NCBI GenBank assembly: GCA_905221605.1
Contig: CAJNDS010002415.1
Coordinates: 1-64,000 of the forward strand
DNA length: 64,000 bases
Direction of reading: 5' to 3'
From: Symbiodinium natans
Lineage: Eukaryota > Sar > Dinophyceae > Suessiales > Symbiodiniaceae
Positions 11,601 to 23,149 of this stretch are shown here, one piece after another. Both the position numbers and the translations under genes were made by a program. Numbering within the stretch: position 1 is the first letter of the stretch; every line of letters begins with the position of its first letter. Below the pieces are notes generated by a model that was not told the origin of the DNA, searched no databases, and worked only from the letters and a program-made list of their open reading frames with translations.

Positions 11601-14600
11601 AATTCTTCGCCCACGGTCGCCAAGTGGACAGTGAGTCACAATCGGGTGCAAACATGCATAACGATGGTCAATCGTATCTCATTGGGGCTAGGCTAACCCA
11701 GCCACTGTCCGGACCGGAGCCTCACGATGACAAGGAGGCGAACCCACCCATATGCCGGAACCCTGATGGAAAGCACATCTTGCCTGACACCTTCTTGAAT
11801 CGCAGGCGCTCTCCAACCTGCAAGAGTGGCCACACGCTTCTTCCTTTGCCATGACAACATGCTTGCAAGGCACCACGCTTAGGACCCTGAGGTCTCCACA
11901 CGCTCGAGTTCCGAAACCACGGCACCTGCTTCTCTGCAGCTTGCAGAAGATGCAGCAGAAGCCGCTACTCATCAGTTCAAGATGCAGCGAGCCTATGCCA
12001 AGCCGTGCGAGCTGCTGGGAGGTCAGGCCTTGGCCCGCTCTCTTGCAAAAACAAGATAAGCCGGTGTCATGTTAAGGCTGCAGTTACGTCAAGAAAGTGC
12101 CAAGTTCGCTGCTTTTTCCCTCGCGAACTAAGGCACCCCCAAGCTCTGCGCAGGATATGACCTGAAGCGATTTGCTGATGTGAGCCGCCAGACGATTTAG
12201 ATGCTTCAGATTTTGTCTTGTTGAGCAATGATTCTTTGGGAAGTGTCCGGGTGCCCAAGTTGGGTTCACCTGAAATGCAAGAACTCAAGCCAAAAGGAAG
12301 CGCCTCATAGTGCACCATGGCAGCTCTTAAAGCTTGCACTTAGACTGGCTGCTATGTCTGCCCAGAAACTCCTCAGCTTCTCAGCTGTATACGAACAGCT
12401 TTATTTCAAGTTTATTGTACGATGTGTTGGCAACATCTTGCAACTGAATGGGACCATGTGAGTTGTGCGAAGCCATGACCCAACGTTCAACGGAACACTC
12501 GAGCCACAGACCACGGAAACACAGGAGAACGAGCATGAATTATGGTCAATGCAAGACACGACGCATCTTCTCGGTACACGTTGCACCTTCCATGAAAAAC
12601 TCATACGCCGCATGGCATCCTGAAACACGATCTCTGGAAAACAGCAGGACCAGAACCTAAGCCAGACAGCGCCACCCTCTTCTCACATTGTGATGGAATG
12701 ACAAGATCAAAACAAACGAACACACACACACACACACACACACATTTGCCGTCGTTCTGACTCTTCGTCCTAAGTTGCAGGCAGGTGTGCAAAGTTGCCC
12801 TGGAAACCTCCGCGTAGGAAAATGGCACGTCATGGTAAACATGTATCACAACCGTCCGATCTCGGGCGGACCTCCTGGCGCATGTTGATGCATGACGAAG
12901 CCATCAGCACCGCCCGCCTGGGCTTCAAAGTTTGAACATGCTGTCTTGGACTCGAATGTGCAACGTCTGCCCACCTGCCTGGCATCACAGTCACGCTCCA
13001 AAGGCTGCAAGCTGAGGGCCATCAGCCACAACCTGCACTTCCAGCAAGCTTGAAGAAAATCAAAGAACGCAAGCACGGCCAAACGAAATTCCAGAACATC
13101 TTCAACGCTGTTGATGTTTGTGACATTTTGAACTCTCTGGACGTCCCAAGACCCGAGCGGCAAGGTCTCCTCCTCCAGCATGCCGAACGGCAGTTCAAAA
13201 ACCAGCGCCTGCAGACATGAAAGTGGCGATTGGCACAAGTTGGAATCTGATTTCCCCGACCTTGCCCTTGCCATTGAAATAGGCAATCCCATTGTTGGTC
13301 ATTGGCGTGGTCGGGTCTGCCTGACATCATCCACAGCATGCCGCATTTGCCATACAACCTATTTCACTGATCATGTGGGCTATCGGTGCAATTTACATAT
13401 CGGGTATGCAGAATACAATCGATCCTCGATCACGGTTGGATTTGCATCCAAAAATCTCAACGCCAAAGCTGGATGATGCCTGCCAAATGTTCCAACCGGC
13501 AAATCTCAATACAAGTTCAATCAAGCATTCCCAGTCTGCAGCTGTCTGAACTGTCGGGTGCAGCAAATACATGCTGTCGCGTCCTCCGTTATTGGCGCTT
13601 CACATGGCTTATTGTAGAAACTACGAAACAACAGAAGGCCTCTGGTCTCGCTTCTGAACTCCACGCACGGCATTGTGCCATCCCTGCAGGTAACCATCCC
13701 AGGCTCAACAATGTCATGATACATGCATGCCAACATTTGTGTCATTGACACATGCTTGCGGGCCTGAATGTAATCAACAACCACTTCCACCGTGAACATC
13801 AACATGTACCGGCAACTGGCTGAATGCTCTACTTGGCACCTTACACAACGTCATTTTGGATACATCACTGACGTTGTCATCACTTGTACCACCAAAACAC
13901 ACAACTATTCTGAAGGTAGATTGGAGGCCACATCTACACATCCTGAACGGTAAGCCCGACAGCCAAAACGCTCAATACATCTCAACATGGGTGTTTCGAG
14001 TGAAAAATCTTCGCACCTGCTGTTCTTGTACTCCTGGGATCTATTGGGCCAACCACTTCTGGAGGCGGCGCCAAACTACGGAACCACTAAGCCAACCGCT
14101 ACTTGAGGGCGGCACAATACCGGAACCGGGAGTTGTTGCGAGTGTGGGAACATGAGCACGTGCTTGGCAGGAGATGAGAAGGGTCAGTCCAGATGTTGCA
14201 CCACTTGGCACCACTCGTGCACAAGGAAACCGCGTCGTGCGTCGCACTTGAAATGGCTGCAAGCGCAATGCCGGCTTTTTTGCGAAACACGGATTGCGAA
14301 GGCGACGTTAGTTCCGACAGCCACGCGGACGAAAACGTGCGACATCTACAATAGTTGGGCTTGGCACAAGCGGCTAAATGCAACGACAAAACACGCAAGA
14401 AAAAGACAAACCCTTGACATGTTGCTTTTCCACGCCGAGCATTTGAAATTTGAACATACAACACGAAGAAGGCTCAAACGCAATTTCTTCTTTGGTCTTG
14501 GCTCCAATCCACATTTTACGGGCCCCGAGAAACCCTGAAACAGTGAAGTGGCAGGGGCACGGACGTCAAGGCACGATCATCCTTTAGAAACTCACGCATG

Positions 14601-15240
14601 CGGCGCAACTTTACGGAGGGCCAATCAACATTCTCTAAAAACGCCCAGACCTTGGGCCTGACAAGAACCTGTAATTCGGGCTTAGTGGCAGAAACAGTGG
14701 TCCATAGCCACGTTCAGCCCTTTCTTAATTTCATGTTTTGCAGGCAAGACCTGGTACCGGAACATGGCCTTGTAATTGTTGCGGAATCAGGCTCCAAGGT
14801 CTCATTATCTGCAGCATCTGTGGCCACAGAGCCCTGCACATCCTCGGAAGCTGAAGCGGCCTGGCTGCATCACATTGCAGAATGTGGCAAGTGGGTCCTC
14901 GTTGGCATAGCCCCACGGCAGTGCGCGCAGGTGCCACCGCTGGTGGCAAAAGCGCAAATCCGGAGGCAGGCAAGAAGCACCTGAGCTGCGGTGAAAGACT
15001 CCCGCGTCCACGCACTTTGCCTCGCTGCAGGTCGCTCCAGACCGCACGGAAGTGATTGCTTCCGCACTTCCGCCACAGCCTCGTTGCAGGCCGTGTCCAG
15101 GCCGCGCGGAAGAATCTGCCTGCTCCACAAACCCTCCTTGGAAGGTCCAGCTGATGAGTGTGAACACTCCAAAGGGCAGCAATCTTTGTTCCTGCGTTGC
15201 GCACATGACTCAAGGCCTGGGCCGATACAGGTTGGGACAG
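11600..15240. other. Unassigned sequence, no gene recognised
   Basis: No family, RNA gene or telomere-like block was recognised in this 3.6 kb. It contains a CA microsatellite (12,719-12,743). The right end may include LTR sequence of the neighbouring retroelement, but I found no second LTR copy to define it. It could also hold exons upstream of the TPR-like gene. Confidence 0.4.
12719..12743. repeat. (CA)n microsatellite
   Basis: About twelve CA dinucleotides. Confidence 0.95.
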
Positions 15241-15306
15241 TCGCACATGCTTTTTAAGAGTGTACATGGACTTTCTCAGTCCCCAAAACTTAAAGCTGGC
15301 CCAACT

Positions 15307-17090
15307 TTAGGCCTTGACTTTCAGTCTTTGATCACCCTGCTTGCCACGTTGAAGAACCGTGGTCTCTTCCTCTACACGCAGGGTGTTGCGTTTCAGCAAC
15401 TCCATCATGGGCTGCATATGGGCCCCATCCAGCTTGGTGAGGGAGTCTGCGGGGTTGCAGTTATGGGGGATCCACCTAATCCTACCCTTAACCTTCTGCA
15501 GGCTTTCATGGATAATCGCAACCTCTAACGCTGACCGATCGTCCTCACCTTGCGATTGCTCGGTGCTTGCTGCATCATATAGCGACTTCGCATCTACTAC
15601 TGCCACAGTCAGAGGATCTCGAAATTCTTCCGTCTCGTTGACTCGTTGGCGATGACCGTAGTGGTTCCACGCAGTCCCAACTCCACATCGTCGCCCCCAA
15701 GCTCCAGCCGTGGTGAGTACTTCGAGCAGCAGAAGCTGTTCCACATCGAGACTTGTTTTTCGATGGCCCCCAACGCTGTGGACAGGCTGATGGAGCAGTG
15801 TGTTGCCTGCCTTTCTGCGAAGGCGCCGCGACTTCCATCCCATCAATGAAACAGGCGCTGGCTGTCCTGCATTCAATTGCGGAGTGGTTATCGCCTGCAA
15901 CCAACCATGTTGAGCTTTGTGCTTGCCGGTGGGATCGAAGGAGCTGTCGCTGATGAGCAAGTGTCTTACCTGGTTCTCCGGGATCGGGTGAAACTGTAAC
16001 TTCAACACGACGCGGCGGGCCTTCAAGTGGTCGATCACCTGGTTAACGGCATAGATGTCGGCCATCGTAGGTCCCGGGAAGCATCCGGAGAGGATACTCG
16101 CGGCGGCCGCCACATCTGGCCGGCCTTCTCGGGCCACCCAGTTCACGGCAGCAATTGCGCCGCGAAGCTGGGATTCCTCTTCGGCGTTCAAGTTCACGTC
16201 CTTGGCGTCTTTTTTACACACCTTCCTTTCGGGCTTGATGACCTTCAGGCGGTTGGCAATGTAGTCGGCCATGGTGTACATGACGGTGTTGTCTTTCATC
16301 TGCATGATTCGTCGGCCTGCGTAGGCCGATCCTTCCGGGCGGTCTTTCAGCCGGACTACCTTTCCGAAACGCAGTCGTGCCTCGAGCTTGGCCATGTTTT
16401 CCCGGTGACGCCGATTTCCAGCTTCCAGGATGTCATCCACTTCTATCACGATGACTCCTTGGGTCTTCTCTTGGTCGCTGTCCTCTTCGTTGGCGTCAAG
16501 GGTGAGCACGCACTTGTCGAAGGCGGAGATCCGGTACCGCAATTCCTTAACCAGGATGTCCAGCAGTGAACGTCTCCACCACGAAGGTCCGCTGACTATG
16601 CCGTAGACCTCTGTCTCCAGGATGATGAGCTGCTCTGGGTCATATCCGGGAAAACACTCGTCCGGAGGCATTGCGCAAGCCAACTTCTGTCTCCTCGTCG
16701 TTGGTTTAGCCTGCAGGAAGGCCGTCTTGGCGTCCTTCACCACCGCATCCCATCCTCGCGAGGCTGCCAACTGCAAGAAGAGGTAGATCGAACTTGACAA
16801 AGGTGTAGGTGCTGAACGTTCGATCTCGTGGATGTGTGGGTCTCGCCATCCTACCACGCACCACCGCGATTTCGCCGCCACTTGTTCCCGATGTTCTCCA
16901 GGTTGGTTAGCATCGAAGTCGTCGGGAAGTACAGGACGACAGGACATGGTCAGGATGTTTTCGGCGAAATTCCCTGCTTTCTTGAACTGACAGAATCCGG
17001 ATAGCCCCCGAATCCAAGAGCGACTTGATCTCTTTGTCTCTCGCTGCCCGGAAAACCACCTTCTCTTGCTCTCTAAGCTTGCAGAAGTTC
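15307..17090 (-). pseudogene. copia reverse transcriptase and RNase H region
   Basis: The N-terminal part of the RT (SLLDSGAIRIL and following) lies at about 16,910-17,090. A frame change near 16,930 leads into a long frame to 15,307. Visible copia RT landmarks are DAKTAFLQA (with the first catalytic Asp), VYGIVSGPSWWRRSL and EVDDIL (the xDD catalytic pair, usually YVDD). The RNase H part has VDAKSLYDA, near 15,580-15,600, and the copia-type ending WIPHNCNPADSLTKL. RT copies element RNA and RNase H degrades the template. Apart from the one frame change this region is well preserved, so the copy is not very old. An open frame on the plus strand at 16,027-16,569 is its antisense shadow. Confidence 0.85.
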
Positions 17091-17949
17091 ACTTGGCCCG
17101 GCGACTCCTTCTTCTTGACGATGAAGAACTTCCTGTCCATCTGACTGAAGAACGCCTGTGCCAAGTAAGCCGGGAATTCCTCGCTCTTCCTGACTGCTAC
17201 TGGTTCTCGTCGTCCATGGACCTTGTCGTACCAGTACTTCGCGCCATCCTTTTGGTGATCACTACTTCCAGATACATTGATCTGCCAGGAGGTGTAGGCA
17301 TCGAAGGCATTGGTTGAGTCCATGGGTACGGCATAGCCACGTTCTCTGCTGAAGAGCTTTGCCGTATTGGTCCAAATCTCATCGTTCCAAATGATCCTTC
17401 ATCTACACGGACCGATCCCAGGGAGCTTGGCCTTCGGGAGGATGGTACTGACGGTGTCCGGGTGGACCCTCCTTCTTCCAGCGAGAAAACTGGATCTCTA
17501 GCCGTCTGTCCGTTGTCCGCCTCCTGCCCGGTCATTGGTGATGGCTCGTCCACCTGCATGTCGGCATCGGCGATCGACGGAGAGTATTCTACCTCCGTGT
17601 CCGGCTCCTGAAGATTCGACGTGGTTGGAATCGCTGACTCTGGCGACTGGTTTGTCGGAGATCTCTCCAGGTCTTGCAATTCGGCCGCTTCCGCGGCCAG
17701 TGGTCCACCCTCCTCTTGGATGTCTTTGTAGTGCTTAACCGATGCCTGGTTGAGCTTCTCCAACATCTCATTCGACAGTATCTCTGCCAATTCCACTCCA
17801 ATGTTCTCTTCGCTGGTTGCCAGGCGAACTTGTTCCCGAGAGGCTTTGACGAGATATCCGCGCACGCTAACCCATACGGAGCGGTGATTGGAAGCCAGAG
17901 CCACCACCAATCCAGGCCCTGACCAGTGGAACTCCGCGTCGGACTTGAC

Positions 17950-18480
17950 CACCATCTCTTCACATATCTTCTCCAGCTTCTGTTTGAAGATTCCACCTGC
18001 CTTCTCGGTCCTGGAGTTTTGCCACGGCGCCCTTGCATCGGTGAAGTGCACAATAGCTCCAGCGTCCCCTATCACATTGCAGAAGAAGTCGGAGGCGAAT
18101 TCGCCTCCCTGATCCACGACGACTAGCCGAGGGACCCCGAAGCGCATTATCCAATCGCGAACAAAGGCCTTCGTCACCTCCTCGGTGCTCTTGTCCCGGC
18201 ACGATGCTGATGATCTGATAAGAGGTTCCCCAGCAGATCTGGTTCAACAGTATCTTCTTCTGGTAAAAGACTAGGTCCAGACCGATGACTTCGTTGAACG
18301 GCATCGATCTAACCAGATGCGCTGGTCGATGGCTGGCTGGTCGTTGCTTGGCTTTGCAAATAGGACACTGAAATTCATCCTTCACGTACGTCAACACCTC
18401 ATCACGACATCCGGCGTGCTTCAAGGCTCGACAAAACGCTTTTCTTTCAGGATGTCCCAAATTGCGATGGATCCGGTATA
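17950..18480 (-). pseudogene. copia integrase (HHCC zinc domain and DDE core), frameshifted
   Basis: The zinc-binding N-terminal domain shows IHRNLGHP (18,448-18,475) and CPIC (about 18,357-18,368), the HHCC arrangement. The DDE core shows GLDLVF (first Asp), VVDQGGEF (second Asp, about 18,097-18,120) and RTEKAGG (Glu, about 17,995-18,012). A one-base frame change near 18,200, next to the string GTGCCGGGAC, separates the first Asp from the rest. The normal product inserts element cDNA into the genome. Downstream to 17,330 is a Pro/Ser/Glu-rich spacer with no recognisable domain. Confidence 0.85.
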
Positions 18481-19179
18481 CTTCCCGACGCAGATCCGGC
18501 GCTAGGATGCTTCTCCCAATGGAGTTCGGCCGTACAGGTAGATCTCGCAGTTCTCGGCGGGCGGAACGTTCATCTTCGCCAAGTTCCGGTTTCTTCCCAG
18601 CAACAGCAGGTACTCCTTCATCTTTCTGCGACTGCCGAAATCTTTCTGGTTCCGTCGCCACATCCGCTGAATCCACAAAGGTGTCGAAGTCGAAGTCCTC
18701 GTCGGGAGCAGCGCGACTCGAACTTGCCGAGCGCCCATCCCCCAAAATTCTGTGCGACGGAAACATTTGAAGCCATTCTGTCTGAAAATCGGTCTCGTCT
18801 GAGACAAAAGCATGAAGATCGTGGGCGGCCGATTTGGCCACCCACAAGGCTGTGCTCCGATAGCTGTCCGGGAGCACCACTGTAGGAGTGACCTCGAACT
18901 CGGTGAAGCCGGTCCACGCCACAGAACTGTGCAATGAGGGCGTGGCCAACTTCCAGTTGTCACGAGTGACGACGCTGCGGCCGTCGACGAAGTGCTGGTG
19001 GGTGACACGCTGACCGGTGAACTCGAGGTCCTGCCCAGAAAATTGTTGGCATTCTTGAGGAAGCGCCAAGGCATAGCGGGGCACAAAGTGTTGGCACCGT
19101 AAGTTGCCCCAACACCGGAGCCATTGGTCCGGCATGTGAAACACTGGAAAGTGTCTCCATACAAGAGATTCTCGCAAAC

Positions 19180-19790
19180 CACGCAAGATGGCCTGCACAA
19201 AAGAGTCGGTGTAGCGTGCTGCATCGCGTGCTCGCCCGCCACCAAGAAGAGGTCGATGTGTTGGATGATGACCATTGCACCGGCGTTGTAGGGCTTTGGC
19301 CACACCTGCCAGGTTGGTAAGCACTAGGGTCGGCTTCAACACGGCCTCGCCGTCCTTGGTCTGGAGCCCAAAACGGCACATGTCCAACTCTACCGAAAAC
19401 ACTCCACGTAAAGCTGCCAGCTTGCGCAATGAATTGGATTTCCAAGACTTTGCTCGAACAAGAACCCTCTGCCGGCCTCGTGTTGAATGATGGCCAGTCT
19501 CACCGCGAAGTCGGTGTGGCGTTGCCCTTCGGCTTCTTCTCGGTCCACCACATCTGGATCACGCTTGTAGTTGGTGAGGAATCGCAATGTGGTCGCGAAG
19601 GTGCATTGTGGACATAGCAGGACCAGCGCGGGGCGATGGGACGCCACCAATCGAACAGCCTCGGCTCGATGACGCTGTAGATTGAAGTCCCAGCCAGTGG
19701 CCAGGTCTAAGGCTTCCGCTGCTTGGAAACCATATTGTTTGGCCCATGGTGTCATTCTGGGTGGAGAGTACACTTCCATGACCTTGGGCT
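19180..19790 (-). pseudogene. Embedded SAM-methyltransferase-like domain (cytosine-C5 type resemblance)
   Basis: Between the zinc-ribbon segment and the integrase, the minus strand shows EVYSPPRMTPWAKQYG, then ALDLATGWDF, then LVLLCPQCTFATT, then FLFEQSLGNPIHCASW, and after a frame change near 19,420 RKLAALRGVFSVELDMCRFGL. This order matches a Rossmann-type methyltransferase: a glycine-poor motif I region, an acidic SAM-contact residue, then a P-x-C motif like the PCQ of motif IV in DNA cytosine-C5 methyltransferases. In this copy the motif reads PQC. From established knowledge, dinoflagellate retrotransposons that have captured cytosine methyltransferases have been reported; I infer this is a related module. 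It could instead be another Rossmann methyltransferase. Confidence 0.6.
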
Positions 19791-20547
19791 TCTTTTGGAG
19801 GTAGTGCGAGAGTTGCTTGCGATCTTCTCGAGGTAACGTTTGATGTGTGCCCTCAAGATCAGGAAGCCATTGTTGCAGAACCGCTTGAGGGAAGAACTGG
19901 CACCATACAGATGCCATAGAAGTCGGTTCCTCGCCAAAATCCCATTCCTGATGATCATGGCACCATCGACCGCAACCTCTCGAAGCACCACTCCCTTCGC
20001 AAAGATCCTCGAGTCCACACAGATCCAGGCCATTAGCGACGGTGAAGAGTACCAGGAAGGCCTTCAGCACTATGCCATGCTTGACTGCATCCTTCTTGAG
20101 CTGCTTGAAGACCCCATGTTGACTCTTATCTATGCGCTGTCCTTCCACTAGATATCGTCGCACCCGAGCGAGTGTCCCCCGAGTGCATTTCGTAGATCTC
20201 CGGGCCGTTGCTGTGTGGAAGCGTTTTGGTTCGCCTCGTCTCCCGCAGACCGCTGGGGACCCGACTTGCTTCTTTGGGCTTGCTCGATGATCTCTGCGAC
20301 GGGTTCTCGGACCGCTGCTCCAGGACTTGTAGGTCGTGAAGATCCACTGCCGGGCGGCTGGCCTCCGCCTTCCCGCCTTCCCCTTGCGATTGATTGTCAC
20401 CTCCTTGCTCCAGTCGTCCACGAGGTGCTGGTAGATATCGTGGATATTCTTGACCCCGTTGCGTAGTGATCTTCTCGGCCTTGTCGTCCACCACCGCTGT
20501 CGTGCTCGAGGAGGATTCCGGATGTGGTTGCGTTGGTTGGATCTCTT

Positions 20548-20645
20548 CCGGCCGATTCCATCTCGAACCGCACCGAGCGCACGTCCACCACTTTGTCCAC
20601 GCGTTCCCTCGGCACCTTAATGCATCCGCGGGGTGGTTGCATTCC
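20548..20645 (-). pseudogene. Zinc-ribbon-like segment of the retroelement polyprotein
   Basis: The minus strand reads ECNHPADALRCRGN and then WWTCARCGSRWNR. The C-x-H and C-x2-C pairs suggest a single zinc-binding site, usual for nucleic-acid contact. It lies between the oxygenase-like and methyltransferase-like domains in a long charged linker (20,126-21,013). The placement differs from the gag CCHC knuckle of ordinary copia elements. Confidence 0.55.
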
Positions 20646-21199
20646 TGACGAGTCTTGGGGAACTCCTTGTGGGCTTTGCTCTGTTCCAATGGATTGCCGA
20701 TTGCCTGGCTCACCGGGCCCGTACGCTTGACCTTGTCCTTCTTCTTCTTGTAGGGGATCTGGATCTCCGTCACGGTCTTCTCCTCCTCCAAGCTGCGTCG
20801 GGTCCAGTGATCCACCAGGGTTTGTTGCCGCGCCGTAGCGAGCATCACCATGACTGCGGTGGTCAGGCGCTTCCACGCAGCCATTGTCTTCACAGATCCC
20901 ATGCGTCGCTGTGGCAAACTCCCCTCCTCCTTCTTCTCTTCTTCGGCCATCCGGAGCGCTCGATCTCGAAGACTGGCCATGCCGTGCTGGTCGAGAAGGT
21001 CGAGGGGTGGCACTACAGAACCACTTTGAGGCTGCTTTCAGCACATAGCCGCTGCGGAGGGGGCAGAATCAGTGTAGAGCACCTGGTCGAATGCTTGCTC
21101 ATACTCTGACTCGACTGTCGCATCCAAAGGTACATCATCGCAATCCCCAACAAAGTGTACATGCTTGCAAGGAAGGGCTACCTCGTGCTTGGGCGTTGG

Positions 21200-21740
21200 G
21201 AACTCCAGGGCCTGAAGACACTCCCGACTGTCTTGGGACAACTGTTGATACGTTCTTGTGGTGTATGCTGTGATTGCCACACGGTATCCCGTCCACCTCA
21301 TTGAGGCGTGTCGGCGTCTGGGATCAAACAAACAGGCACGGCATGATGTGCGTGTTCACCACCGAACCCCGAAGTTTCCGCTCTCGGAGAACCTTCTCAA
21401 CAGTCCTTGCTTCGGCTTCTTCACCCTCTAACCACAGCTGCCCACCATCGAAACTGCCGACGGTCACGGTCACATTTCTCGAGCGACGACAGTTGTTCGA
21501 ATCTCTGTGGGGTCTCGCCAAGGTCTGGATTCCGATGAAGACTGAAGACCAACCATCATGTTCGCAAGATCCCAAAGTGTGCAATAACCACCTATTGATA
21601 TACCGACACAGGTTGGGGTACTTCTTGGTGTTCGTGGTGAGTCCATCGAATCCTCCATGAACAAAAGCACCTAGCGCGAAGCACACGCCTTGTTTGCCGC
21701 CTTGCACTTTGTTGGGCTGTCCCGACTTCATTTCCATGGA
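21200..21740 (-). pseudogene. Embedded Fe(II)/2-oxoglutarate dioxygenase-like domain
   Basis: The minus strand reads YPNLCRYINRWLL, WSSVFIGIQTLA, HRDSNNCRRSRNV, VGSFDGGQLWLE and, after a frame change, FDPRRRHASMRWTGYR. This supplies the H-x-D pair (HRD), the distal His (RRRHA) and an Arg eight residues further on (GYR): the metal triad and 2-oxoglutarate-binding Arg of double-stranded beta-helix oxygenases, in the right order. The GG-x-LW strand after HxD also fits. The frame change coincides with a tandem duplication of four bases near 21,320-21,330. Whether it belongs with TET/JBP base hydroxylases or prolyl-hydroxylase-like enzymes cannot be decided by eye; the short His-to-Arg spacing is closer to the latter. 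Confidence 0.55.
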
Positions 21741-21834
21741 GAGCTGGATTAAGCTCTGCTCGGAGAAGTCCTCGGCATCTAAGAATCTAGGAGGCTTCGA
21801 GCGAATTGCTCAACTTTGGCCGCGTTGGAGTTCT

Positions 21835-22690
21835 TCAGACCCCGCGATTGGTCCAAGCATGCACGACCAGAGCCGCCACTGCAGTGCCCGCGAGTACTGC
21901 CGAGCCACCAGCAGAACCACCACCGGGAGAACTCTGAAAGGCGCTGCGAGGTCCATTGGTGGAATCGTTGTCAGGAGGTTCCAACGACGTGCCAGACTCT
22001 AGCGGTGCCACTGCGGTAGCCGCATCCATCTCCTGGAAGAAAACGCGGCCTATGTAAGGCTGCGTCACAGGTTGTCGGGCCGTTGACGGGCTCATCCAGG
22101 AATCGCGAATGTGTTGGGGCTCACAGGATGGACGCACAGCAAGAGTGTGCCGCTCAGAAGTGAGATGCCGAACTCGATCCAAGCCAAGATCTTCTGGACA
22201 AACAAGGTGATGTTGCCATCCCAAAAGTTCATGCACGAGATGGAAAATCCCCGGCTGAACTTGCAGGAAGCCTTGCACTTTAGGCTCAGAGTGCCAGCAC
22301 GAGGCACAGTCGAAGATGGCGTCGTGAGTCCAAGGCGGGTACTGTTCCCAGTTCGATGCCGGCGTGCTGGTGAGGGACATGCTGCGTTCAACCTGCATCG
22401 CGGGCAACACAACTGAGGTCTGGGACGTGGTCGAGTCTATGCGAAAGGGATCACGACCGTTGACAAAATATTCCTTGGGAAGCTCCCAGGGTTGCTTGTG
22501 GAACTGCAAGATATCCACGGCTCGATGTCCTGATTGAAGCCTTGTCATAGGCGAAGATAGTCCCGACGGCAGCCGTATCATCCCTGACTCTAAGTCGATG
22601 ACCGCTTTAACAGCTTCCAGGTAAGAGATTGGCAACAGAGGTGGCGTACAGAAAGCATCGGAATCTTGCAGCACATTCATGAAGCACTCC
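21835..22690 (-). pseudogene. Retroelement polyprotein spacer after the protease
   Basis: It continues the protease fold with PPLLPISYLEAVKAVIDLE, the conserved end of dinoflagellate-type copia proteases, and then runs through a low-complexity linker. The linker ends with a Gly/Ala/Val-rich hydrophobic stretch (about 21,840-21,920) that could be membrane-seeking. No other domain is recognised. Confidence 0.6.
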
Positions 22691-22996
22691 TTGTTGCCCT
22701 GCCAGAGCAGTGGGTATATCCACAGTTCGCAGCACAGTCGCTGCGCCGCCAATGCCTGCACAGGGATTCGCCGCGATGCCCGACTCAACTTCCACGGGGC
22801 GCAAGTTGTAGCGCTGGAGTTCCTGGGTGAGCTTATGCAAGGCTCGATCTCCGATTACTCCATCTTCTGCAGCAGTGTCAACAAGTGCCTCGAAGCCTCT
22901 GACTTGCACTCCTGCAAACGTTCGAACATAAAGGCGTGGGTTCCGGCTTCTTGACCATGTAGTGGAAGAAGGAGGTGGAGATAGTGTCGGGTGGAG
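22690..22996 (-). pseudogene. Retropepsin-type aspartic protease of the retroelement
   Basis: The minus strand reads GVQVRGFEALVDTAAEDGVI, with DTA as the active-site triplet (usually DTG or DSG) at about 22,865-22,885, then GIGGAATVLRTVDIP. This is the retropepsin pattern: one catalytic Asp per subunit, active as a dimer. The frame breaks near 22,690. Upstream the frame stays open to about 22,996, where it meets an A/T homopolymer at the arm of the foldback element, so gag is cut off or displaced. Confidence 0.75.
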
Positions 22997-23149
22997 TTTT
23001 TTTTTGGGTCTTTTTTTTTGGGGGGCCTTTTTTTTTTTTTTGGTCGATTTTCTTGGTTTTCTCTAGGAAAAACCCTACTTTCCTTACATTTTGGACGGAT
23101 TTTCTGTCATTTCCCTTAGGTTTTCGTTGGTTTTTCATAGGGAATGGTA

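Larger units (their letters stand above)
15240..22996 (-). mobile_element. Degenerate Ty1/copia-like retroelement with accessory enzyme domains
   Basis: Reading the minus strand from 22,996 downward, conserved segments appear in copia order: retropepsin, then integrase, then reverse transcriptase and RNase H. Between protease and integrase are two extra enzyme-like domains (2-oxoglutarate oxygenase and methyltransferase) and a zinc-ribbon-like segment. At least five frame changes are needed (near 22,690, 21,328, 19,420, 18,200 and 16,930), so this copy is dead. gag and LTRs were not found. After the last codon (15,307) the minus strand has GTTTTGGGGA, a possible polypurine tract, followed by TGAGAAAG, which could start the 3' LTR. 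The protease end runs directly into a foldback element at about 22,997. Confidence 0.85.

Noticed and set aside
14731-15267. 178-codon minus-strand frame next to the retroelement
   Set aside because: No motif recognised; it overlaps the expected 3' LTR and other open frames, so coding potential is unsupported.
16027-16569. 180-codon plus-strand frame
   Set aside because: It is antisense to the reverse-transcriptase coding region, which has clear RT motifs on the minus strand.
15240-22996. Programmed frameshifting to explain the frame changes in the retroelement
   Set aside because: There are at least five changes in scattered positions, one tied to a 4-base duplication; this is decay, not one conserved shift site.
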